Notes: generated from the letters alone by a model not told the origin. A stretch of DNA of 64,000 bases from Nonomuraea ceibae (GCF_019396325.1 NZ_JAHKRO010000009.1:62001-126000); one strand, 5' to 3'. Positions 54,439 to 63,527 are shown, counted from the stretch's first letter. A program made the numbers and translations.

Positions 54439-55587
54439 ATGAACGACATCACGCCCTTCCGCGTTGACATCCCCCAAGCCGACCTTGACGACCTGCGTGA
54501 CCGCCTGCGCCGCACCCGCTGGGCGCGGCAGCTTCCCGGTGGCGGATGGCGGCGCGGTGTCCCGGTGGACTACCTGCGGGAGCTGGCCGCGTACTGGGCC
54601 GACGGGTTCGACTGGCGGGCGCAGGAAGCCAGGCTGAACGCGTTCCCGCAGTTCACCACCGAGATCGACGGGCAGCGGGTGCACTTCCTGCACGTGCGCT
54701 CGCCCGAGCCCGGCGCGCTGCCGCTGATCCTCACGCACAGCTGGCCCAGCTCGGTCGCCGAGTTCCTGGAGCTGGCCGGGCCGCTCGCCGACCCGCGCGC
54801 GCACGGCCTCGACCCGGCGGTGGCCTTCCACGTGGTGGCGCCCTCGCTGCCCGGCTTCGGCTTCTCGCCGTTCCCCGAGCCCGCCGACGAGCGGCCCTGG
54901 TCCGTCGCCCGGGTGGCCCGCGTCTGGGCCGAGCTCATGGCCCGGCTCGGCTACGAGCGCTACGGCGCGCACGGCAACGACGCCGGCGCCCTGGTCACGC
55001 CGCAGCTCGCCGCGCTCGACAGCGAGCACGTGGCCGGCGCGCACATCACCGCCGGCCTCGGCATCCCCACCGGCGACCCGGCCGAGCTCGCCGGCGCGAC
55101 CGAGGAGGAACGCGCCGAGCTGGAGGCGGCGACCGCCTGGATGGGCCAGGGCAGCGGCTACGGCCCCTACCTGGCGGCCCGCCCGCAGACGCTCGCGCAC
55201 GGCTTCGCCGACTCGCCCGTGGCCCAGCTCGCCTACCTGGTCGAGCGGTACAAGGAGTTCGACGGCTGGCCGGAGGAGACCCCCGCCGAGCCGATCCCGC
55301 GCGACCTGCTGCTCACCAACGCCTCCCTCTACTGGCTGACCGGCACCGGCGGCTCGTCGTCGTGGACCTACTACGAGGGCGCCGCAGGCCTGCCCGTCGA
55401 CCAGACGGCCGTGCCCACCGGCGTGTCGCACGGCGGCCCGGCCGCCTTCGCGCGGATCGCCGGGCGCAAGAACACGCTCACCCACTGGGGCGGACGCCAC
55501 AGCCCCAGCCACATGGTCGCCATGGCCGTCCCCGGCGACGTGGTGGCCGACCTCCGCGCCTTCTTCGGGAGCCTGCCGCTGAAGTAG
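54439..55587 (+). CDS. epoxide hydrolase family protein
   Basis: This 382-residue protein has an N-terminal EHN domain ([20 protein letters not shown]) and an alpha/beta hydrolase core. The oxyanion stretch is THSWPSS. The nucleophile loop reads GAHGNDAGA, giving Asp in the G-x-D-x-G elbow. The C-terminal HWGGRHSPSHM would supply the catalytic His. Two Tyr (YYEGAAG, SLYWL region) fit lid tyrosines. The substrate is unknown. It sits between rpsA and coaE, which I remember as closer neighbours elsewhere. ATG 54439 has no good ribosome site. Confidence 0.88.
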   Translation: MNDITPFRVDIPQADLDDLRDRLRRTRWARQLPGGGWRRGVPVDYLRELAAYWADGFDWRAQEARLNAFPQFTTEIDGQRVHFLHVRSPEPGALPLILTHSWPSSVAEFLELAGPLADPRAHGLDPAVAFHVVAPSLPGFGFSPFPEPADERPWSVARVARVWAELMARLGYERYGAHGNDAGALVTPQLAALDSEHVAGAHITAGLGIPTGDPAELAGATEEERAELEAATAWMGQGSGYGPYLAARPQTLAHGFADSPVAQLAYLVERYKEFDGWPEETPAEPIPRDLLLTNASLYWLTGTGGSSSWTYYEGAAGLPVDQTAVPTGVSHGGPAAFARIAGRKNTLTHWGGRHSPSHMVAMAVPGDVVADLRAFFGSLPLK

Positions 55588-55596
55588 GGTGCTCGG
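55585..55596 (+). promoter_or_regulatory. candidate leaderless promoter formed by the preceding stop codon (GNAT gene)
   Basis: The TAG stop of the epoxide hydrolase begins TAGGGT (55585-55590), a TANNNT box six bases before the GNAT ATG (55597). No ribosome site is present. Confidence 0.45.
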
Positions 55597-56046
55597 ATGG
55601 ACATCCAGCGGGCGGCGGGCGCGGACGCGGGCGAGATCCTCACCCTCCAGCGGGCCGCGTACGTGAGCGAGGCCCAGCTCTACGGCGACCCGTACATCCC
55701 GCCGCTGGTGGAGTCCGTCGAGCAGGTCCGCAAGGCCATCGAGGCGGGGGTCGTGCTCAAGGCCGTCGAGTCCGGCCGCGTCGTCGGGTCGGTGCGCGGC
55801 ACCCTGGCCGGGGCCACGTGCCTGGTCGGGCGGCTCGTGGTCGCCCCCGACCGGCAGGGCAGGGGCCTGGGCACCGCGCTGCTGGCCGCGCTGCACGAGC
55901 GGGTGCCGGAGGCCGAGGCGTTCGACCTGTTCACCGGCCACCTGTCGGAGTCCAACCTGAGGCTCTACCGCCGCCTGGGCTACCGCGAGACGCACCGCGA
56001 GCGGATGGACGACCACCTGACGCTGGTCCACCTGCGGCGCGGGTAG
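55597..56046 (+). CDS. GNAT family N-acetyltransferase
   Basis: This is a 149-residue single GNAT domain. The acetyl-CoA pyrophosphate loop is seen in LVVAPDRQGRGLGTALL (R/Q-x-x-G-x-G/A). The C-terminal part has SESNLRLYRRLGYRE, the usual motif with Asn and Tyr. The substrate is unknown. It starts nine bases after the epoxide hydrolase and ends nine bases before coaE. Confidence 0.88.
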   Translation: MDIQRAAGADAGEILTLQRAAYVSEAQLYGDPYIPPLVESVEQVRKAIEAGVVLKAVESGRVVGSVRGTLAGATCLVGRLVVAPDRQGRGLGTALLAALHERVPEAEAFDLFTGHLSESNLRLYRRLGYRETHRERMDDHLTLVHLRRG

Positions 56047-56055
56047 GCTGCGGGC
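56044..56055 (+). promoter_or_regulatory. candidate leaderless promoter formed by the preceding stop codon (coaE)
   Basis: The GNAT stop TAG opens the hexamer TAGGCT (56044-56049), six bases before the coaE GTG (56056). This is the same arrangement as at polA. Confidence 0.5.
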
Positions 56056-56658
56056 GTGCTGAAGATCGGACTCACCGGCGGCATCGGGTCGGGCAAGAGC
56101 GAGGTGGCCAGGCGGCTGGCCGCCAGGGGCGCCGTGGTCATCGACGCCGACCGGATCGCCCGCGAGGTCGTCGAGCCGGGCACGCCCGGCCTGGCCCGGG
56201 TGGTGGCGGAGTTCGGCGACGGCGTGCTGCGGGCCGACGGCTCGCTCGACCGGGAGAAGCTCGGCGGCATCGTCTTCGCCGACCCCGACCGGCTCGCCGC
56301 GCTCAACGCCATCGTCCACCCGCTGGTGGGGGAGCGGGTCGCCCGGCTGCAGGGCGAGGCCGACGACGACGCCATCGTCGTCTACGACGTGCCGCTCCTG
56401 GCGGAGAACAAGCTCGCCCCCATGTACGACGTCGTCATCGTGGTCGACGCGGCCGACGACGTCCGGGTCGCCCGGCTGGCCGAGCACCGCGGCATGGCCG
56501 AGCACGACGCCAGGGCCCGCATCGCCGCCCAGGCCACCCGTGACGAGCGCCTGGCCGTGGCCGACGTGGTGATCCCCAACGAGGCGGGCCTGGACGAGCT
56601 GGAGGCGCGCGTCGCCGAGGTGTGGGACGACCTCGTCAGGCGCGCCGCCCGCGCCTGA
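56056..56658 (+). CDS. coaE: dephospho-CoA kinase
   Basis: This 200-residue P-loop kinase performs the last step of CoA synthesis. Walker A is [11 protein letters not shown], followed by [13 protein letters not shown] (substrate Asp) and the lid YDVPLLAE. The length equals the basic bacterial enzyme; actinobacterial CoaE often carries a longer C-terminal UPF0157 domain, which is absent here. It converges with the giant TIR/WD40 gene, 27 bp away. Confidence 0.95.
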   Translation: MLKIGLTGGIGSGKSEVARRLAARGAVVIDADRIAREVVEPGTPGLARVVAEFGDGVLRADGSLDREKLGGIVFADPDRLAALNAIVHPLVGERVARLQGEADDDAIVVYDVPLLAENKLAPMYDVVIVVDAADDVRVARLAEHRGMAEHDARARIAAQATRDERLAVADVVIPNEAGLDELEARVAEVWDDLVRRAARA

Positions 56659-56685
56659 CCGGCCCGCGCTGCCACGGCGCCGCCG

Positions 56686-59600
56686 TCAGAAGGGCGCGTC
56701 GAGCGGCACCTGGCGGACTCCGGGCAGGTGCGCGTCCAGCTCGCCGAGCTCGAAGCGCGCCATGCCGAGCACGTGCCAGAACTGCCCGGCCGTGTCCCCG
56801 TGCACCTTGTAGCGTCCGTCCGGAGCCAGCGCCGCCCACCCCTCGGGCAGCCCCAGCAGCGTCGTACGGCGCTCAGCGCCCTCCCAGAGGATGACCACGC
56901 CGTCGTCGCCCGCACTGGCCAGCAGGTCGGAGACAGGGCTGTAGGCGACCGACCAGACGCGCCTGGAGTGTCCCGGCAGCGTGTGCAGCAGTCGCCCGGT
57001 GGCGGCGTCCCACACGCGCACGGCGCGGTCGTCGCCGCCGGTCGCCAGCCGCTCGCCCGAGGCGTCGAAGCTGACGCTCCACAGCCGTCCCGCGCTCGCC
57101 CGCATCGTGTGGCGCAGCGCCGGCTGCCACGGCTGGCCCGGACGCAGCTCCCACAGCATGGCCAGCCCGTCGTTGCCGCCGCTCGCCAGCCGGCGGCCGG
57201 AGGGCGAGAACGCCACCGAGTAGACGCGGTCGGTGTGCCCTTCGAGGGTCGCCACCCGGCCGCCCGACTCCACGTGCCACAGCCGGACCAGCCGGTCGTC
57301 GCAGCCCGTGGCCACGTAGCGGCCGTCGGGGCTGAAGGCGATCGAGCGGACCCGGCCGCGGTGGTCGCCGAGGTTGGTGACCATGCGGCCGGTCGAGCGC
57401 CACCAGATCCGCACGCTGTCGTCGTCGTTGGCCGTGGCCAGCATGTTGCCGTCGGGGCTGAACGCCTCGGCCCACACGTGGTCGGTCTCGACGTTGAGCT
57501 CGCGCTCGTAGTCGCCGGTGGTGGCGTTCCAGAAGTGCACGCCGCCGTCGTTGCTGGAGGCGGCCAGGACCGGCCCGGCCGGTGAGAACAGCGCCGACAC
57601 CAGCCGGTCGGCGCGGCCGGGCACCTCCCGCAGCAGCCGCCCGGCGCGCGGCTCCCACACGCGCACGACGCCGTCGTTGCCGCTGGTGGCAAGCATCGAG
57701 CCGTCGGCGCTGAAGCGCACCGAGGTGATCCGCCTGCCGTGGCCGCGCAGCACCCGCTGGCACAGCCCCGACACCGGGTCCCACAGCCGTACGGTGCCGT
57801 CGTTGCTGCTGGTGGCGAGCTGCTCGCCGTCGGGCCGCCAGGCGAACGGCCACACCGAGCTGCGGTGCCCGGTCAGCTCCACCCGGTGCGGCGAGCCGAC
57901 CGGCTGCAGCCGCACCACGCCGCCCGCGTCGCCGGTGGCCAGCGTGTGGCCGTCGGGCGAGAACGCCACCTGGTAGACGGCGGCGGCGTGGGTGGTGTGC
58001 AGGCCGCGGAACTCTCCCTCCGGGTCCCACAGCCGCACGTCGCCGGAGGTGTCGCCGGTGGCCAGCAGCGACCCGTCGGGGGAGAACGTCACGCAGTAGA
58101 GGCTGCCGCGGTGGCCGGTGAGCGCCGCCCGCGACGTCCACGTACGCGTCTCCCACACCCGCAGCGTGCCCGCCTCGTCGCCGGTGGCCAGCAGCGTGCC
58201 GTCGGGGCTGTGCACGGCCCGGAACACCGAGCCGCGGTGGCCGTCGAGGGTGCCGGTCAGCTCGCCGCCGGCCAGGCTCCACACCCGCACCACGCCCGCC
58301 GAGTCGCCGGTCACCAGCGTCGAGCCGCCGAACGAGGCCGTGTAGACGGGCGCCTGGTGCCCGGCCAGCTCGTGCACCAGGTCGCCGGTGGCGGTCTCCC
58401 AGACCCGCACCACGCCGTCGCCGCCGCCCGCCGCGACCAGCTCGCCCGACGGGCTCAGCCTCAGCGGCCACACGCCGTCGGCGTGCCCGGTGAGCTGCCG
58501 CAGCGGCTCGCCGGTGGCCGAGTCCCACAGCCGTACGGTGCCGTCGCTCGCGCCGGTGGCCAGCAGCTCGCCGGCGAACGCGACCGCGTAGACGCGGCCG
58601 CCGTGGCCGTGCAGCGTGCGCACCGGCAGCCCGCCCGCGCACAGCAGCACGTCGCCGTCCTCGTTGCCGATGGCGATCGTGGAGCCGTCGGGGCTGTAGG
58701 CGATCGGCTCGGGCAGCCGGCTGGTCTGGAAGTGATAGCCGTACGGGACGCCGATCGCGGCCGGGGCGAGCTGGATCTCCACCGGCTGGCCGGGGGCCAC
58801 GGCCGCGCCCGGCAGGTGGGGCAGCGTGCCCGTCACGTTGATGAGCGCGGCCCGGTGCCAGCGGGCGCCCTCGACCGAGGCGTCGCTCAGGTCGGAGCGG
58901 GCCAGCCGGGCCCCCGACAGGTCGGCGCCGCGCAGGTCGGCCCCCGCCAGCACGGCCCCGTCGAGCCGGGCCCCGGTCAGCTTCGCGTCACGCAGGACGG
59001 CCCTGGTCAGGTTGGTGCCCGCGAGCGTGGCCCCGCTCAGGTCGGCGCCCGTCAGGTCGACCTCCTGAAGGTCGCGCGCCGACAGGTCCTCGCCCTTGAG
59101 GTTGGCGCCGCGCAGGTCGGCCTTGGCCGGGGTGCGCAGCCTGGCCGCGATCTTGACGGCGTTCGCGCGGGCCACGTCGTCGGCGGGCGGGTCGGCCACC
59201 CAGGCGCGCAGTGTGGGCACGTCGGCCAGGTCGCACAGGAACTCGATGCTCAGCGCCGACAGCGGCCCGCGCGACAGCGCGGCGGGGGAGTCGAGGGTGG
59301 CCGCGACGTGCCGGGCGATCAGCCACTCCATCACCGAGGTGTGGATGAACCCGAACATGCCCTCCTCGGTGCGCACCAGCAGGCTGCCCGACCCCACGGC
59401 GTGCGCGGTGTGGGCGACCGTGAGCTGGCCGCTGGCCAGGTCGGCCAGCGTCTCGGCGATCTCCGTCAGCTCGTCCAGGCCCAGCAGCGACTCGCCGGAG
59501 TCCCACAGCCGCAGCGCCAGCGCCGTCACCGCCCGCAGCAGCTCGTCCCTGGTCAGCGAGGCGGGCGAGCCGGGCACCTTGGCCCGGCGCTCCTCGAAGG

Positions 59601-62259
59601 CCAGCCACGACTGCAGGATCTCCTCGTACAGCAGCGCCGGGCTGATCGTGTGGCGGGCGCCGGCCACCATGCGCAGCCGGTCGGTGTCGAGGTCGGCGAT
59701 GAAGCTCAGCATCCGCGGGTTCTGCGCCAGCGCCAGCAGGTCCTTGATGCCCTCCATGAGCGACATGCGGGCGCCGGCCTCGTCGCCGTCGTCGAACCGG
59801 TTGGCCAGGTAGGAGCGGATCTGGTCGTGGGTGAAGTCCTCGACGCCGAGCACCCGCCGCTGCGGCAGCACGCCCACCATCTCGCCCAGCGACGTCAGCA
59901 CCTGGCTGTGCGACTTGAAGTGCTGGGTGCGGCTGGCGACCACGATCTTGGCCTTGTCCTCGGCGGCGGCCAGCAGCGTCGCCAGGTGGTCGGCGGCCCT
60001 GTCGTAGGTGAGCCGGGTGACCAGCTCGTCGAACCCGTCGAACAGCAGCACGATCCGGCCCTGGCGCAGCAGGTAGCGGAACGCCTTGAGGTCGATGAAC
60101 TCCTCGCCGTGGTTGGCCAGGTGGGCGGCCACCAGCCCGTCGACGGAGTGGGCCTTGTCCAGGGCACGCAGCTCGATGAAGATCGGCGTCAGGTGCGGCA
60201 GCTCGACCGGGATGCGCCGGGCCAGCTCGCGCAGCGCGAACGTCTTGCCGTGGCCGAAGTCGCCGAGCAGCAGCAGGAAGCGGCCGTGGTCGGCCGACAG
60301 CAGCCGCATCAGCTCGTCGGTCAGGCCGTCCTTGACGTGCTGGCCGGGCCGGTCGAGCTCGCGGTAGCGCTGCGGCACGTACAGCTCGGGCGGGTAGCGG
60401 TGGTCGGCGGCGAGCCTGGCGGTCTGCTCGCCGACGTAGCCCGACAGGTCGAGCAGCCCCTGGAACTCGGTGAAGCTGCGCAGCCGCACGCCGCGCCGCA
60501 TGAGGTCCTCGCGCAGCGCGCGGGCCGGGGGCGGCCCCTGGTAGACGAGCTCGGCGGCCAGCTCCGCCGCGTGCGCGCGCCGGACGAAGTCGGCCGCGTC
60601 GGCGGGCGTGAGCTCGCCCACGTGCGCGCCGATCATGAGCTGGCGGACGAACCCGTCCTCCGGGTGGGTGACCACCAGGTGGCCGGGCAGGCGGCGGATG
60701 CGGGCCCGCTCGTGGCGGGCCTCGCACACCTCGGTGATGCGGTCGAGCAGCAGGTCGACGGGGCTCGGCTCGCGCTCGCCCGAGCTCGCGGCCTGCGCGG
60801 GAGGCGGCGTGCCGGGGGCCTCGCCGGTGAAGGTGGCGCGGGCGGCCCGCCAGGTGCGCCGGGAACGTTCCGGCGCGCCGCCGTCGGGCAGCCACACGCG
60901 CGTCGCGGCGGGGGTGAGCTCGACGACGTGGTGGCGGCCGGCGCGCGGCGCGGCGATCGCCGCCTCACCCGCCTGGCCGGGGCCGTGGAACAGCAGGTTG
61001 AGCCGGTGGGCCAGCAGCCGGTCGAAGGCGGGCGCGTCGTGCAGCGCGGCCGGCGGATGGCCCATCACGCCCAGCCGCAGCCACGCCCGCTCCTCGTAGG
61101 GCCGCAGCCGCTCGGCGAACCAGGCGGCCTGCGCCTCGCCGATCAGCGGGTAGGCGTCGCGCTCCAGGTGGCTCATCGCCATCGTGGAGTTGAGCCCGGC
61201 CACGACCACCTGGAGGTCGGGCACCTCGAACAGCGTCCACGGCTGGCCGCCGTCGAACACCCGGTCGTCCAGCCCCTGGTAGACCTCGCCGAACAGGCCC
61301 GCGAAGTGCCGCCACTTGGGCCAGTAGGGGGGCTGCGGGGTGACGTCGTCGGCCTCGCACGTCAGGAAGTAGGCGCTCGCGGCGGCCTTGGTGACGTCGC
61401 GCGGGCCCGGCACGATCACCAGCCGGTGCGGCTCCAGCCCGATGAGCAGCCGTAAGTCGGTGACGAACTGGGTCGCCTGGCCGAACTGGCCGAGGCTGCC
61501 CGACTCGGTCAGGTCGCCGCTGACCACCATCAGGTCGGGCCGCGGCATGCCCCGGTCGTACATGGCGGTCAGGTCGGCCCAGATCCGCGCCTGGAGGTCC
61601 TCGGGCGTGAACGGCTCGCCCGGCTCGGGCAGCGCCCGGCCGAAGCGCGGTCCGGCGATGTGCAGCACGGCGAGCGACTCGCGCCGCTCCCGGGGCCCGG
61701 TGGCGGGCGGGAACTTCGGCGCGGAGACCGGCGTGCGCCGGGCGCGGGCCGGGTCGGCGGGCGGCGGCAGCGTCGGCACCGCGGCGGGCGGCGCCCCGGC
61801 GGTCGGGAACGCGGGCGCGGCCTGCGGCTTGGCCCGGCCGGCCAGCGCCTCGCCGACCCGGCCCAGCAGCGCGGCCCTGGCCTGCCCCGGGTCGGTGACG
61901 CCCAGCAGGTCGACCCAGGTGATCGTGGACAGCAGCCCTTCGAGCTGCACGTCCTCCAGCCGGATCGTGACGAGCTTGTTGGAGGGGTTGTCCGGGTCGG
62001 CGCGCAGCGCGGCCTGCCACTCCAGGCGGCCGTAGCGCGAGCTCAGGTAGTTGCGCGACAGCACCGCCACGACGAGCTGCGCCTCGCTGACGCCGCGGTC
62101 CATGAAGTCGATGAAGTTGGTGCCGGGCACGAAGTCCCACGCCTGGATCATCGTGCGATATCCGGCCGCCTCGAGCTCCCAGGCGATCCAGGTCGCCCAG
62201 GCCGTGTCGGCGGGGGAATAGCTGACGAAGATCTGGGTCGGCCTGCCGTCACGTGCCAT
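56686..62259 (-). CDS. giant TIR – pseudo-phosphoesterase – NACHT – pentapeptide – WD40 protein
   Basis: This is an 1857-residue multidomain protein. TIR domain 8-140, with YSPADTAWA and the expected NADase Glu80 in LEWQAAL. Calcineurin-like phosphoesterase domain 195-430, with most metal ligands lost. A linker domain follows (500-635). NACHT/STAND NTPase 655-890: Walker A GDFGHGKT (666-673), Walker B LLFDGFDEL (738-746), then helical arms. Pentapeptide repeats 1044-1138. About fifteen WD40 repeats 1180-1797. The tail 1803-1857 has APDGRYKVHGD. The WD40 part should sense, NACHT switch and TIR act, perhaps by NAD depletion. ATG 62259 was chosen; the frame is open to 62310. Confidence 0.88.
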   Translation of the reverse strand: MARDGRPTQIFVSYSPADTAWATWIAWELEAAGYRTMIQAWDFVPGTNFIDFMDRGVSEAQLVVAVLSRNYLSSRYGRLEWQAALRADPDNPSNKLVTIRLEDVQLEGLLSTITWVDLLGVTDPGQARAALLGRVGEALAGRAKPQAAPAFPTAGAPPAAVPTLPPPADPARARRTPVSAPKFPPATGPRERRESLAVLHIAGPRFGRALPEPGEPFTPEDLQARIWADLTAMYDRGMPRPDLMVVSGDLTESGSLGQFGQATQFVTDLRLLIGLEPHRLVIVPGPRDVTKAAASAYFLTCEADDVTPQPPYWPKWRHFAGLFGEVYQGLDDRVFDGGQPWTLFEVPDLQVVVAGLNSTMAMSHLERDAYPLIGEAQAAWFAERLRPYEERAWLRLGVMGHPPAALHDAPAFDRLLAHRLNLLFHGPGQAGEAAIAAPRAGRHHVVELTPAATRVWLPDGGAPERSRRTWRAARATFTGEAPGTPPPAQAASSGEREPSPVDLLLDRITEVCEARHERARIRRLPGHLVVTHPEDGFVRQLMIGAHVGELTPADAADFVRRAHAAELAAELVYQGPPPARALREDLMRRGVRLRSFTEFQGLLDLSGYVGEQTARLAADHRYPPELYVPQRYRELDRPGQHVKDGLTDELMRLLSADHGRFLLLLGDFGHGKTFALRELARRIPVELPHLTPIFIELRALDKAHSVDGLVAAHLANHGEEFIDLKAFRYLLRQGRIVLLFDGFDELVTRLTYDRAADHLATLLAAAEDKAKIVVASRTQHFKSHSQVLTSLGEMVGVLPQRRVLGVEDFTHDQIRSYLANRFDDGDEAGARMSLMEGIKDLLALAQNPRMLSFIADLDTDRLRMVAGARHTISPALLYEEILQSWLAFEERRAKVPGSPASLTRDELLRAVTALALRLWDSGESLLGLDELTEIAETLADLASGQLTVAHTAHAVGSGSLLVRTEEGMFGFIHTSVMEWLIARHVAATLDSPAALSRGPLSALSIEFLCDLADVPTLRAWVADPPADDVARANAVKIAARLRTPAKADLRGANLKGEDLSARDLQEVDLTGADLSGATLAGTNLTRAVLRDAKLTGARLDGAVLAGADLRGADLSGARLARSDLSDASVEGARWHRAALINVTGTLPHLPGAAVAPGQPVEIQLAPAAIGVPYGYHFQTSRLPEPIAYSPDGSTIAIGNEDGDVLLCAGGLPVRTLHGHGGRVYAVAFAGELLATGASDGTVRLWDSATGEPLRQLTGHADGVWPLRLSPSGELVAAGGGDGVVRVWETATGDLVHELAGHQAPVYTASFGGSTLVTGDSAGVVRVWSLAGGELTGTLDGHRGSVFRAVHSPDGTLLATGDEAGTLRVWETRTWTSRAALTGHRGSLYCVTFSPDGSLLATGDTSGDVRLWDPEGEFRGLHTTHAAAVYQVAFSPDGHTLATGDAGGVVRLQPVGSPHRVELTGHRSSVWPFAWRPDGEQLATSSNDGTVRLWDPVSGLCQRVLRGHGRRITSVRFSADGSMLATSGNDGVVRVWEPRAGRLLREVPGRADRLVSALFSPAGPVLAASSNDGGVHFWNATTGDYERELNVETDHVWAEAFSPDGNMLATANDDDSVRIWWRSTGRMVTNLGDHRGRVRSIAFSPDGRYVATGCDDRLVRLWHVESGGRVATLEGHTDRVYSVAFSPSGRRLASGGNDGLAMLWELRPGQPWQPALRHTMRASAGRLWSVSFDASGERLATGGDDRAVRVWDAATGRLLHTLPGHSRRVWSVAYSPVSDLLASAGDDGVVILWEGAERRTTLLGLPEGWAALAPDGRYKVHGDTAGQFWHVLGMARFELGELDAHLPGVRQVPLDAPF

Positions 62260-62316
62260 CTCCCCAGTATCGCCCGGAGGATCGGAGTTTCCCAGCACGT
62301 GTGCGATCATCGTCGG

Positions 62317-63489
62317 GTGTTGCGGCGTCTTGGCGTGCTCGACTGGATCCGGGTCGGGTTGCTCGCGCTCGGCCTGCTCTTCGTGGCGACCGGGCTGCTG
62401 CCGCTGGCCGAGGCCACGGCGAGCCTGACCGAGATCGGGCCGCTGCTGGTGTTCCTGGTGGGCGTCATCGTGCTGGCCGAGCTCACCAAGGAGGCTCAGG
62501 TCTTCGACGCGATCGCGGCAAGAATGGCGGTTCTCGGGCGCGGCAACTATTTCGCCCTTTTCTTGCTTTGTACGGTCTTTGCGTCATTTATTACGATATT
62601 TCTCAATCTTGATACGACTGCGGTGTTGCTCACGCCGGTGATGCTGGCCCTGGCCCCCAAGGCCCGCATCGCGGCGCTGCCGCTGGCCATGACCACGATC
62701 TGGTTCGCCAACACCGCCAGCCTGCTGTTCCCGGTCTCCAACCTGACGAACCTGCTGGCCATGCACCGCATCGAGCTGAGCCCGCTGGAGTTCGCCTCCT
62801 TCATGTGGGCGCCGCAGACGGTCGCGATCGCGGTCACGATGGCATTCCTGTGGGCGTACTTCTGGCGGCGCGGGCGGCGGCGCGACCTGCGCTACACGCC
62901 GCCCCTGCTGGAGCCGATCGCCGACCGGGCGCTGTTCACCGCCGCGTCGGCGGCCTGCGTGCTGTTCATCGTCGCGCTGCTGGCCAGGGTCGAGGTGTGG
63001 GCCGCGGCGACGGCGGCGGGGCTCGTCGTCGTGGTGGCGTTCGCGGTGCGCGACCGCAAGCGGCTGACCTGGCGGCTCGTGCCCTGGCAACTGCTGATCT
63101 TCGTCACCGGGCTGTTCCTGGTCGTGCCCACGCTCAGTCGCTACGGCCTGGACGACCTCATGCACTGGATGCTCGGCGACGAGCGCGACCCGTACCGGAC
63201 GGCGGCCGTCGGCGCGGGCCTGGCCAACGTGGTCAACAACCTGCCCGCCTACAAGGCGCTCGAAGGCGTCATCCCGGCGGGCGACCGGGGGCAGTTGTTC
63301 GCGCTGCTCGTCGGCACCAACGTGGGCACCGTCGTCACCCCGTGGGCGTCGCTGGCCACGCTGCTGTGGTTCGAGTCGTGCCGCCGCCACGACGTCCGGG
63401 TGCCCATGCGCCGCTTCCTGCTGACCGGCGCCGGGCTGGCCGTCACCGGGGTGCTGGCGACCACGTGGGCGCTGGTGGCCTTCGGCTGA
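62317..63489 (+). CDS. ArsB/NhaD-type (IT superfamily) membrane transporter
   Basis: This 390-residue membrane protein has ten or more helices. LLVFLVGVIVLAELTKEAQVFD, then TIFLNLDTTAVLLTPV and NTASLLFPVSNLTNLL are the repeated discontinuous-helix motifs of the ArsB/NhaD/SLC13 superfamily. GANLVNNLPAYKAL-like residues (LANVVNNLPAYKAL) and GTNVGTVVTPWASL mirror them in the second half. The substrate could be arsenite, Na+/H+ or a dicarboxylate. GTG 62317 is chosen; GTG 62299 is in frame. It is divergent from the giant gene by 57 bp. Confidence 0.83.
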   Translation: MLRRLGVLDWIRVGLLALGLLFVATGLLPLAEATASLTEIGPLLVFLVGVIVLAELTKEAQVFDAIAARMAVLGRGNYFALFLLCTVFASFITIFLNLDTTAVLLTPVMLALAPKARIAALPLAMTTIWFANTASLLFPVSNLTNLLAMHRIELSPLEFASFMWAPQTVAIAVTMAFLWAYFWRRGRRRDLRYTPPLLEPIADRALFTAASAACVLFIVALLARVEVWAAATAAGLVVVVAFAVRDRKRLTWRLVPWQLLIFVTGLFLVVPTLSRYGLDDLMHWMLGDERDPYRTAAVGAGLANVVNNLPAYKALEGVIPAGDRGQLFALLVGTNVGTVVTPWASLATLLWFESCRRHDVRVPMRRFLLTGAGLAVTGVLATTWALVAFG

Positions 63490-63527
63490 GGGACCGGGGG
63501 CGGGGGAAGTCGGGGACAATGGTCGCC

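Noticed and set aside
58988-60895. Long Arg-rich open frame overlapping the giant protein in another frame
   Set aside because: It is a shadow of the giant gene, whose own frame carries all domain motifs.
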